Positions 45,939-53,866 of a stretch of 64,000 bases of DNA are shown here, piece after piece. The stretch spans positions 4,344,501-4,408,500 of the forward strand of contig NZ_CP133778.1 in assembly GCF_034347405.1 (NCBI RefSeq). The letters are read 5' to 3'. The notes under the pieces were generated by a model. The model was not told where the DNA came from. It ran no database searches and saw nothing but the letters and a program-made list of their open reading frames with translations. The position numbers and the translations under genes were made by a program. Position 1 is the first letter of the stretch. Every line of letters starts with the position of its first letter. The stretch is from Pseudomonas sp. CCC3.1. Its GTDB lineage: Bacteria > Pseudomonadota > Gammaproteobacteria > Pseudomonadales > Pseudomonadaceae.

Positions 45939-47171
45939 ATGGGCTGGTTGAGCAAGATCAAAGGTTTTGTCAGCAAAGCGGTTCAGGTGGTCAAGGAGAA
46001 GGTCGTAGAGGCGGTCAACTGGCTGGCTGACAAGGCCGAAACCTTCGTTGGTGAAGTCAAGCGTCTATACAAGGCCGCCAAGCCCTATATCTCCAAAGCC
46101 CGTATGGTGCTGAGGACCATCGCCGCGAATGTGCCAATCCCTTGGGTTCAGGGCATCAGCATGGCGCTCGACAAGGCACTGGCTGTCTTGGAGCATCTGG
46201 ATAACCATCCGCTTGTAGCCAAGGTCGATGCGGCGATCAAATGGGTTATCGCCCGCGCCCGCGACATCAAGCGCCATCTGCTTAACGATCAGGAAGTCAA
46301 AGAAGCCGAACAGCGGGCCGCCGACCTCGAAGCCGCGATGGAGCACGTTGATGAGTCGGGCCGCCAAGCGCTCGAAGGCCTGGCCATGAGCAACCGCTAC
46401 GAGCTGGTTCGTGCTCGGATCAGCCGACTGGTCGAGGATGAAGCGTTCGTCAACTTCGAGCACTACCTACGCATTCGAGCCGTGCAGAAACTGCTGCCCC
46501 TGTACGAAGAGCAGATGGAGCACGTCAAAGAAATTCACAATGTGCTGGATGAGCCGCTGTTCATCATTCAGATCGCCAGCCAGTTGATAGAAGGCCACGC
46601 CGAACTCGATGACGATGCCATGGAGCGCCTCGACAGCTTGACCACCGCTCGATTCGGCAAGCCGGTGATCCCGTTCGTGTTCGAAGAGATGATCAACGTG
46701 TGGGGCTTGGACCTAAAGCAGCATCAAGACACCTGGGAGGAGTTGGGCAAGCGCGTGTCCCGCGACCAGGTGATCGTCAAGCGCCTGAACAATTTAGCGA
46801 AGCTGGAACCACTGCCGGTCGAGGAGGCCAAGGTGCTCACCGACCTCGAAAAACTGTTGCCTACCGACGAGGCCCGTTTGGACAAACTTGCCAGCGATGT
46901 CCTCGCCAAGCGCAACTATGTCTATGCAGCCGAGGGCTTCCTGCAATTACTGGAAAATGACGAGCAGCGCCTGATCGACCAGGACCGTGAATACCTTATC
47001 GACGACGGTTTTGAGGTGGGTGAACTGCTGATTCGCTGCGCCCAAAACGGCGAGAAGTGGGAGAACCTCAAGCGCGAGGAACAATCGCTGATCATCAGCT
47101 TCGCCAACATCTTCGAAGCCGACTGCCGCAAGCGTGCCGAACAATTCACCCAGGTTGAGGTGGCAGCGTGA
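45939..47171 (+). CDS. Helical protein with amphipathic N-terminus, second gene of the operon
   Basis: This 410-residue protein has no recognised family. Residues 1-60 form strikingly amphipathic Lys/Val/Ala helices (LSKIKGFVSKAVQVVKEKVV, AVNWLADKAETFVGEVKRLY), the kind that lie on a membrane surface. A more hydrophobic segment follows near 60-90 (ISKARMVLRTIAANVPIPWV). The rest is acidic, all-helical and possibly repeat-like. It is a candidate for the membrane-associated effector or for the AAA+ substrate. It starts directly after the ATPase stop and overlaps the ZorA-like start by GTGA. Confidence 0.85.
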   Translation: MGWLSKIKGFVSKAVQVVKEKVVEAVNWLADKAETFVGEVKRLYKAAKPYISKARMVLRTIAANVPIPWVQGISMALDKALAVLEHLDNHPLVAKVDAAIKWVIARARDIKRHLLNDQEVKEAEQRAADLEAAMEHVDESGRQALEGLAMSNRYELVRARISRLVEDEAFVNFEHYLRIRAVQKLLPLYEEQMEHVKEIHNVLDEPLFIIQIASQLIEGHAELDDDAMERLDSLTTARFGKPVIPFVFEEMINVWGLDLKQHQDTWEELGKRVSRDQVIVKRLNNLAKLEPLPVEEAKVLTDLEKLLPTDEARLDKLASDVLAKRNYVYAAEGFLQLLENDEQRLIDQDREYLIDDGFEVGELLIRCAQNGEKWENLKREEQSLIISFANIFEADCRKRAEQFTQVEVAA

Positions 47172-49357
47172 GTGGCACAGTTCTGGAGTTCCTATCGCCA
47201 TCGTTGGGGAACCCGTTGGAGTTGGTATTCTGCACGGTGATCATAGGTGGCATGCTGGTTTCGCTGATCACCGCCGAGGTGTTCGGCCGCGCTCCGGCTT
47301 GGGAGCGCAACTGGCAAGGCGGCACGCACAAGGGCGCGCTGGACATCGAGCACGGGGCACTCGGTGAGTTGAACCAGGCAGTGGCCACTCTACCCGAACG
47401 CATCGTAGCCAATATGCCGGGGCTGCTGTTAATCGTCGGCTTGCTGGGAACCTTCCTGGGCCTGGGCATGGCCTTGGACAAAGCCTCTGGAATCCTGCAG
47501 GGCAACGCCGATTCTCTGAACGCAATGAGCGACTCGTTGGGCCAGCTCACGGGCATGATGAAAGACTTGGGTACCAAGTTCAAAACCTCGACCTGGGGGA
47601 TCATCGCTTTTATCGCGCTGAAACTGTGGGACTCTGCCCGCTGGTCCGCTGAAAGCCGCCGGACCGGCTGGTGCGTCGACCGCATGAAGCGCGACATCGA
47701 CAACCGCCGGGATCAGCACAAGAACGCAACCGAGCTCCGTGACCAACTCACCCGGCAGGCCCTGGCCGCCGTCGGTGAGCAACTGGTGCAGGCCATTGCC
47801 GGTCAGAGCCAATTGCTGGGCAATGAACTCAAGCAGCTTAAGCTGATCGAGTTGAAACGCGGACAAACCTGCGATGAGCAGTTCGCGCGGACCGCCGCCA
47901 ATCTGGACGGGCAACTGCAGCAGCTGCAACAACTCAGCGGAGCGGAAGGCTATCTCGCGGCACTGGCTCGCTACTCCGCCCACCTGCCGCGCCTGGACCT
48001 GCTCGAGGGCCAAGGAGAAACCCTGCTGGGCCTCGACGCTGGCCTCGGCCGCCTACAGGCGCAACTGGAACAGTCGAGCCAGCAGCTCACCGGGCTGGGG
48101 CAGACACTCGAACACGGCCACCAGTTGACGGAGCGCCTACAACAGACCGCTACCCTGCAATGGGAGCACGCGCGAGATGAAAGTGAGCGCCAGAGCCAAA
48201 CCTTGCTGGCGACCCTGACTGAGCAGCATGGCGCGCAACTCGACGCAGACCGCGCGCAGGCGACTCATCTGCAAGAGCGGTTTGATGAGTTGGCCACACT
48301 TTCGACTAAAGGTATCGAAGCGACACAGGCAGTTGGCGCGCATACACAAGCCAGCCAGCAGAGCCTGGAGTTGTTCGTCACCACCAGTACCAACAACCTC
48401 AATACGCTCGAGCAAGCCGGCATTACCATGGGTAAAGCCGCGAAGCAGCTGGCCCAATCTGCAAGTGCCTTGGAAGGCAGCGTATTAACCATGGAGAAGA
48501 GCGTCGGTGCGGCCATCGACAAGCTCAACGATGACTTCCATGCCCACCTGCAGACGATGCAGGGCAGTCTCGATGCCAACATCTCACGCCTGAGTGACGT
48601 AATGAACGAGCTGCAGACCGGGATGATGGATAACGTCAACCGGATGAGCCAGGACTTCACTCACAACACCACGACGATGTCGGAGAACCTGCGATCGGCT
48701 ACCGACAATATTTCCGAGGCCGTAGTCCGGCTCTCTGGCGAGGTCAATGAGGTGATGGCGAGCGTGAGCCGCAACATCGAAGGGGCCAACAGGGCTCAGA
48801 CCAACGCCAGCGCGATGTTCACGACGACCAACGACGAGCTCAACGGCGCCATCAGTCAGATGGAAAAAAACATGAGGACGCTGGGAGAACAGATCACTCA
48901 AGGGCTGACTGATATCTCTGAGAGTAATAGGAACATGCGAGCCACGGGCAAGAAGCTCGAACAGTTGAAAGAGCTGCCCGATAGCTTTGACAAGCTGCAT
49001 GGGCATTTCCAGGAACTGCTCGCCCAAGGCACGCAAACCTTGCTAGTGCTCGAAAAACTGGCAGGTGAGCTGCGCAGCGACCCGCACCAGCGCGGCCAAC
49101 TGCTCAGCGAAGCGGTGAAAAATCTGGCGCAGCTGTCCTCCCAACTCAAGACGCTGACAACCAGCACGCAGCAAGGCACGCAGCAGGTCGCCAACCTGCC
49201 CCAAGCGCTGGCGGAAAAGGTCGGGCAGCAGTTCTCCAATCACCTGCAACCCCTGCAGCAAGCGGCGGGCTCTACGGTTGCCCTGCTCCAGCAGATGGCC
49301 GATCAAGCCCAGCAGCCGCTGGCACGCAAGCCTTCCGACGAGCCTCTGACAGCGTGA
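47168..49357 (+). CDS. ZorA-like proton-channel motor protein with long coiled-coil tail
   Basis: This 729-residue protein has the MotA/ExbB/TolQ layout seen in ZorA. TM1 is at about 17-37, TM2 at 84-103 with GLLGTFLGL, and TM3 at 142-155 preceded by FKTSTWG. A coiled-coil tail of over 500 residues follows, rich in Gln, Thr and Leu (TGLGQTLEHGHQLTERLQQT). In Zorya, ZorA forms the pentameric stator ring and its tail reaches into the cytoplasm. Translation starts with GTG overlapping the previous stop. The ZorB-like gene follows after 7 bases. Confidence 0.88.
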   Translation: MSGTVLEFLSPSLGNPLELVFCTVIIGGMLVSLITAEVFGRAPAWERNWQGGTHKGALDIEHGALGELNQAVATLPERIVANMPGLLLIVGLLGTFLGLGMALDKASGILQGNADSLNAMSDSLGQLTGMMKDLGTKFKTSTWGIIAFIALKLWDSARWSAESRRTGWCVDRMKRDIDNRRDQHKNATELRDQLTRQALAAVGEQLVQAIAGQSQLLGNELKQLKLIELKRGQTCDEQFARTAANLDGQLQQLQQLSGAEGYLAALARYSAHLPRLDLLEGQGETLLGLDAGLGRLQAQLEQSSQQLTGLGQTLEHGHQLTERLQQTATLQWEHARDESERQSQTLLATLTEQHGAQLDADRAQATHLQERFDELATLSTKGIEATQAVGAHTQASQQSLELFVTTSTNNLNTLEQAGITMGKAAKQLAQSASALEGSVLTMEKSVGAAIDKLNDDFHAHLQTMQGSLDANISRLSDVMNELQTGMMDNVNRMSQDFTHNTTTMSENLRSATDNISEAVVRLSGEVNEVMASVSRNIEGANRAQTNASAMFTTTNDELNGAISQMEKNMRTLGEQITQGLTDISESNRNMRATGKKLEQLKELPDSFDKLHGHFQELLAQGTQTLLVLEKLAGELRSDPHQRGQLLSEAVKNLAQLSSQLKTLTTSTQQGTQQVANLPQALAEKVGQQFSNHLQPLQQAAGSTVALLQQMADQAQQPLARKPSDEPLTA

Positions 49358-49364
49358 GACGGCC

Positions 49365-50054
49365 ATGAAAGAAAAACCCAATGAATGGGTCTCGATCTCC
49401 GACCTTATGTCTGGGGTAATGGCCGTAGTGATGCTGATGCTTGTGGTGTCGGTGCTGCAGAACAAAGCGGCCGAGGCTGCGATGGCAGTTGAGAAGCAGC
49501 AGATGGAGGCCGCTCGTCAAGAAGAGCGCAGCAAAGGCGACGCAGCCCAGCGGGCAAGCCTGAGCAAACTGCTGGCCGCTATGCAGTCGGACCTGCAGCG
49601 CACCGGCGAAACGGATCTGGTGGACATCGACATTCAGAACCGCCGTCTGACCCTCCCCGACAATGCCTTCGCCCGAGGGAGCGCCTGCATTACCCCAGCC
49701 GCCCAGGGCGCACTGACCCTGCTCAGCGCACGGGTGGCCACCTTCATCCAGGATTATGGCCAGGGACAAGTGCTGGTAGAGGGGCATACCGACAACCTGC
49801 CGGTTTCCCGCCCGGTCACCGACTATGAGCGTTTTTGCACGGTGTATGACGACAACTACACCTTGTCTGCCGCACGGGCACGCGAGGCTCGCAAGCTGCT
49901 GATTCAGGCGATTGAGCCACAGCAGGCACGGCGCGTGGTGGTGGCAGGCTACGGTGACTCACGCCCCAAACCGGGCGTAGACCCCGCCAGTGCCCTCAAC
50001 CGTCGAGTGGAGGTTCAACTGGTAGTGGCCACGCAGCCGCCGACGGCAAATTAG
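49365..50054 (+). CDS. ZorB-like OmpA/MotB-family stator protein
   Basis: This 229-residue protein has one N-terminal membrane helix preceded by EWVSISDLMSGVM, the SDLMSG motif of ZorB in which Asp13 would carry the proton. A coiled linker leads to an OmpA/MotB peptidoglycan-binding domain (LVEGHTDNLPVSRP near 137-150, YTLSAARAREARKLL, AGYGDSRPKPG, NRRVEVQLV at 212-220). With the ZorA-like protein it should form a proton-driven motor anchored to the cell wall. Confidence 0.9.
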   Translation: MKEKPNEWVSISDLMSGVMAVVMLMLVVSVLQNKAAEAAMAVEKQQMEAARQEERSKGDAAQRASLSKLLAAMQSDLQRTGETDLVDIDIQNRRLTLPDNAFARGSACITPAAQGALTLLSARVATFIQDYGQGQVLVEGHTDNLPVSRPVTDYERFCTVYDDNYTLSAARAREARKLLIQAIEPQQARRVVVAGYGDSRPKPGVDPASALNRRVEVQLVVATQPPTAN

Positions 50055-50129
50055 CGCGATGCAGCCCACGCTCCATATTGGCCGGCGGCTCCCCTGAACC
50101 TGATTTAGACACCGAGAGGCAAGAACACG

Positions 50130-51950
50130 ATGGCAACTACAGGAATCGATTGCGACGACGAACTCTTCGCCAGCCTGCTCAGCGCCAAGGCCGATGAGGT
50201 GGACATGTTGGTGGACATCATCACCGACTTCTCAAGAGGCCGCGCCGGTCTGGACGCGGACATCAAGAAGCGGCTGGTACAAGCCAAGCACAGCTCCCGA
50301 CCTGCCGGCTACGAACAACAGCAGCTCGAGCTGCTGGGACACGAACTGCAGCAATTCGGCGGGCACTCGGCGATGAACCTGACGCGCCGTTTCCTGAAAA
50401 AGTCCGCTGTGCCCTATGCCGAAATCGTCAACGACGTTTATCAGAAGCTCAATGGCAGCGACGCAGCGAGCCGGTCCGTCGCCGACAAGGAACGTCAGAT
50501 CGCCTTGGCGCTGTTCGGTGCCGGTTGGCGTGAGTTGGCACCCGAAGATCGCTTTGAGCGCACCACCAGTACCATGGTGCTGGCCGGGCTGTTCAACCTC
50601 AAGGACGCGCTCTCAGTCAGTTCTGGCACTGCAGTCGGTCTGTCGGCAGCAAGCAGCGCGGCGTTGTTCACCGTGGCAACCACGGGGTTTCGCCTGAACC
50701 CCATAGGCGCCGTCGCCACGTTAGGCTTCGGCCTGCATAGCAGCATTGCCGAAGCCTACCGGGTGACCGTGCCATTTGTGGCCCAGATGGGCTGGATTCG
50801 CCTGCGCCACGAAGCGCCTGCGACACGCTCACCGGCGCCGAACACTGTCGCTCCCGCCTCCACGCCGGGCGCTTCGGAGCTGGTCGTGCAGAACGGCCAG
50901 GGCGAAACACTGCTGAAACTCAACGTGCTGCAGCGACCACCTGCAGGCGTACATCGTGCGCTCCCCACCGACCAGATCAGCGCGCTCAGCCCGTTGCTGG
51001 CCAATGTGCCGGGGCTTGCCGCGCTAGGAGAGATGTCCAGGGGCAACTATGTAGTGTGTAGCCTGCCCTTCGAGACACTGACCAAAAACGCCAACAATGA
51101 TGGCAGCGTCAGAGCTTTCGTCCGTACCGGTGGCAAGATCAGCGAGCAGGCCAGCCTGTCATTGCCTGAAGACCTGCAGAACGTGCTACTCAGCGGTGCG
51201 GTGTGGAACGCGGTGTCCTCAGCCGTGGGCCAGAAGCACTTGCACGATATCAACGAGAAGCTGAACGCCATTAAACGCCAGCTCGACAGCGTGCTGCGCG
51301 AACTGGACGAAGCCCGCTGGGAATCGCTCGCCGGAATGGTCGACTATACCCAGGACCTGCTCGACCACTACGCGCAAGACGGCATTAGTCACTACGCTGT
51401 GCAGACCCTCGAAAGCCAGCACAGCCAGATCACGGCTCTGAGGCAATTCTTCGACCGCAAAATGAAAGAAGAGCTGGACGTCGCCCAGGCTGTCGAGGCC
51501 GACAAGCTGTTCGGGGCAGACAGTGCCCGCCAAGCGCTGAAAGGCAGCCTGGCGAAGATGGAAGGTTGGGTGAGCGGATACTTGCAAGCTACTCAGTTGC
51601 AGGTTGTGAGCAGCGCCTTGCGCTATATGGCTGATCCGCAGCAACGTCACTGCAGCGCTGCAGCCAAGGTACTTGCAAGTCTGGGGCAGCTCGACGCTAT
51701 CGCCACCCAGAGTCGCAGTGTGTACAGCTCGCAGATGGAACTGACCAGCTCACGAGTCTTCAGCCTCGATAGCACGCTAAGCCAAAGCTTCACGGCGCAA
51801 TTGGACAGCATTGCCGGTTCGCTGGCACAAGGTCCATTCGACATCCGCCAGCTGCACCAATCGCTATTCAATCAAGGTGAACACCAGGTGTTGCTGCGTT
51901 ATCAAGATGGCCAAATCGCCGAGGCGCAGCTGCTCGATCGGGCGATCTGA
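50130..51950 (+). CDS. YaaW-like (DUF3944) protein with extended helical C-terminus
   Basis: This 606-residue protein resembles E. coli YaaW/UPF0174 over its first 235 residues: ELQQFGGHSAMNLTRRFLKK, YAEIVNDVYQKLN and AYRVTVPFVAQMGWIRLR. A Gly/Ala-rich hydrophobic stretch (SSGTAVGLSAASSAALFTVA) in this region could enter the membrane. Residues 240-606 are unrelated to YaaW, mostly helical with coiled-coil character (LNAIKRQLDSVLRELDEARW). The role of YaaW is unknown. It starts 75 bases after the ZorB-like stop on the same strand. It could be the downstream effector of the motor. Confidence 0.78.
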   Translation: MATTGIDCDDELFASLLSAKADEVDMLVDIITDFSRGRAGLDADIKKRLVQAKHSSRPAGYEQQQLELLGHELQQFGGHSAMNLTRRFLKKSAVPYAEIVNDVYQKLNGSDAASRSVADKERQIALALFGAGWRELAPEDRFERTTSTMVLAGLFNLKDALSVSSGTAVGLSAASSAALFTVATTGFRLNPIGAVATLGFGLHSSIAEAYRVTVPFVAQMGWIRLRHEAPATRSPAPNTVAPASTPGASELVVQNGQGETLLKLNVLQRPPAGVHRALPTDQISALSPLLANVPGLAALGEMSRGNYVVCSLPFETLTKNANNDGSVRAFVRTGGKISEQASLSLPEDLQNVLLSGAVWNAVSSAVGQKHLHDINEKLNAIKRQLDSVLRELDEARWESLAGMVDYTQDLLDHYAQDGISHYAVQTLESQHSQITALRQFFDRKMKEELDVAQAVEADKLFGADSARQALKGSLAKMEGWVSGYLQATQLQVVSSALRYMADPQQRHCSAAAKVLASLGQLDAIATQSRSVYSSQMELTSSRVFSLDSTLSQSFTAQLDSIAGSLAQGPFDIRQLHQSLFNQGEHQVLLRYQDGQIAEAQLLDRAI

Positions 51951-52426
51951 TCAAGGGTAGCCAGGGTAGCCAGCAGACAGGGGCGTGAACGTCACAACGC
52001 GCATGCTCCTGCCGCGTTTCAATCGATGCAAAGCCACGGCCGCAAATGAGCCCGGTTCGCCAGCACCAGTTGTTGGGCCTCGGGCTTGGGGTCGTTGACA
52101 TTGGAGTTGATCTGAAAGCGTTGCACCACGTACTTGACCAGCGCATTCTGCCCTTCACCAGCGTCAAGGCTCCCATGGATCCGGACCTATTTGGCAACCT
52201 GTGTATCATCGATACTCCGACATTGAATTCATCGAGTCCACGCCGTTCCATGCAGAGTCGCTGTACATCGTGCTGAACAAAGCTGATGTGAAGTCTCAAT
52301 GCTCAAAGCCCCGTCCTGTTCGCGGCTCGATAAAACGGGCGAACTATCACCCACCTATTCTTCAGAATCGTTGCAGCGCCAGTAGCTCCGCGAGCGCCCC
52401 TTTGAGCCACCCTGCGTTACGTGCGC
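51951..52426. other. Gap with a WYL-gene remnant
   Basis: No intact gene is seen between the YaaW-like gene and the ADP-ribosylglycohydrolase gene. The left part holds the remnant at 52019-52180. A plus-strand frame from 52201 (SDIEFIESTPFHAESLYIVL) has gene-like wording at its start but turns into low-quality sequence and is probably a fragment. Confidence 0.5.
52019..52180 (-). pseudogene. C-terminal remnant of a WYL-domain regulator
   Basis: Minus-strand translation ending at the TGA 52021-52019 gives ALVKYVVQRFQINSNV then PEAQQLVLANRAHLRPWLCI. The intact WYL gene at 53867 ends ALVKYVLQRYQIDPRN then PEAQQIVATNLKELRPWL. Only about 50 residues remain and a stop lies upstream in frame. It is a decayed paralogue in inverted orientation, left by gene turnover in the island. 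Confidence 0.75.
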
Positions 52427-53479
52427 TCAACTCCCGGGATATGCCAATTCGATCTGCTGATCGAACACGCCGCCAACCCCACAGTACTCACGCGGCACGC
52501 GCTCAAGATCCTCAGCTACCTGCTCAATCACCTCACGCAATTCCAGTTGCTCTAACCATCGAGCAGGAATCGCTGTAGCACCATACTGTGCCCCCAACAA
52601 ATGCCCGGTGATGAGCCCGGTACTGTCGCTATCACCACCGTGATTCACCGCTCTGATCACGCCCTCTTCTAACGAGGAGGCTGCCAGGGCGCACCACAAT
52701 CCGATAGCCAGCGTTTCTTCGGCGACCCAGCCACCACCGAGTTCGCCTATTCGTTGCGCGGTGGGCTGGTAGCCCTCGTAAAAGAAGAAGAGAACACGCT
52801 CAATGAGGGCTCGTGTTTCTTCCATACCGGGAACTTGACCGTATTGGGCCAGGCTCTGAGTGATCGCGTGTTCCAGGCTGTCTTCTCTATCGACAATGCG
52901 CTGGAGAATATCGGCAAACATCCCGGCCGCCAGATAGCCCGTAGGATGCCCGTGAGTCAGGCGTCCTGACTGGGCAGCGTAGTCAAAGGCGTTTGCAAAG
53001 AAGGCGCAAGGTGCGGCTCGCATCAGGGCACCACAGCCTTTACTGTTGTTCTCGGCCACAGCGCCCAGCCGTGGACTGGCCTTGAGTGCAGTGAGACAGG
53101 TAGTACCAGGTGTGCGCCGAGACCAGAGCGCCGGTTGCTCGAACAACCACCCGTCTCGATCAACCGGTATCGCAGCAGCGTGACCCTGGGTTATCAGCCA
53201 TCGCAGTAGTGAATGATGAATGACGTCAGGGACGTGGCAAGCCCCTCGTGAGCTACCGCGCACGTAGGCCCGCAACAAGCCTTCCGCGGTAAAAAGCATC
53301 ATCTGAGTGTCATCGGTAATGGCGGCGGTGATACCGTACGCCGGAACAAAATCGATGATTCCCTGTGGACCGAACCTGGCTTCGATTACCGACCACTCGA
53401 GAAACTCCACTGGGGCGCCTAACGCGTCGCCAACAGCGCCTCCCAGCAGGCAGCCTTTGATCCGTTCAAGTCTGTTCAT
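52427..53479 (-). CDS. ADP-ribosylglycohydrolase family protein
   Basis: This 350-residue DraG-fold protein removes ADP-ribose from targets or hydrolyses related compounds. Metal-binding motifs are clear: GGAVGDALGAPVEF near 13-26, TDDTQM near 55 and GGDSDSTG near 280, with the Asp residues that hold two magnesium ions. The start could be MDMNRLERIKG at 53485 or the internal Met at 53479. In defence islands such enzymes can reverse a toxin-like ADP-ribosyltransferase, but no transferase is recognised nearby. A small coiled-coil gene precedes it. Confidence 0.9.
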   Translation of the reverse strand: MNRLERIKGCLLGGAVGDALGAPVEFLEWSVIEARFGPQGIIDFVPAYGITAAITDDTQMMLFTAEGLLRAYVRGSSRGACHVPDVIHHSLLRWLITQGHAAAIPVDRDGWLFEQPALWSRRTPGTTCLTALKASPRLGAVAENNSKGCGALMRAAPCAFFANAFDYAAQSGRLTHGHPTGYLAAGMFADILQRIVDREDSLEHAITQSLAQYGQVPGMEETRALIERVLFFFYEGYQPTAQRIGELGGGWVAEETLAIGLWCALAASSLEEGVIRAVNHGGDSDSTGLITGHLLGAQYGATAIPARWLEQLELREVIEQVAEDLERVPREYCGVGGVFDQQIELAYPGS

Positions 53480-53489
53480 GTCCATTCCC

Positions 53490-53747
53490 TTATCCCTCAG
53501 CCGGGATCAATTCCTGCAAAATCACCAGCTTTCTTTGCAACTGCTCGATATGTGCTTTTTCAGCGCGCAGTGCCGAACGCAACTCGCGGTTCTCTGCCTC
53601 CCAAATCCGCGCCCAGCGCGCATTTTTTTGGCAGCCCATAGCCATCTGCCAGAGCTCACGCAATCTCAGACACTGATGCAGTAACACCAGCAGGATTGCT
53701 CCCATCATCAGCAATGCACCCGTCGAAACCGCTTCCGACATACTCAT
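53490..53747 (-). CDS. Small membrane-anchored coiled-coil protein
   Basis: This 85-residue protein starts MSMSEAVSTGALLMMGAILL; an upstream Met at 53771 is possible. One membrane helix (about 8-25) is followed by a charged coiled coil (WEAENRELRSALRAEKAHIE, LQRKLVILQELI). It ends 11 bases before the ADP-ribosylglycohydrolase start, so the two are probably one operon, divergent from the WYL regulator gene. No family is recognised. Confidence 0.7.
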   Translation of the reverse strand: MSMSEAVSTGALLMMGAILLVLLHQCLRLRELWQMAMGCQKNARWARIWEAENRELRSALRAEKAHIEQLQRKLVILQELIPAEG

Positions 53748-53815
53748 GTCCACTTCCTTTCGTGACTTCAATTCATTTTGAAGACAGACACACGATATGT
53801 AGTGTTAAGCGACAG

Positions 53816-53857
53816 GTCTAGAATGTAGACTTATACAGGTAAAGTATTCGCGCACAT
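53816..53857. promoter_or_regulatory. Candidate operator of the WYL regulator
   Basis: An inverted repeat GTCTA-GAATG-TAGAC (53816-53830) lies next to TACAGGTAAAGTATTCGC (from 53834). The whole stretch is between the divergent small membrane gene and the WYL gene and ends 10 bases before its ATG. TACAGGTAAA recurs at 38146 and 59906. Autoregulation by the WYL protein is inferred from known BrxR/CapW behaviour. Confidence 0.55.
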
Positions 53858-53866
53858 GGAGAGGGT

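Noticed and set aside
44976..50054. Canonical Zorya type I, II or III
   Set aside because: ZorA- and ZorB-like proteins are present, but no ZorC/ZorD, HNH ZorE or ZorF/ZorG is encoded in the operon.
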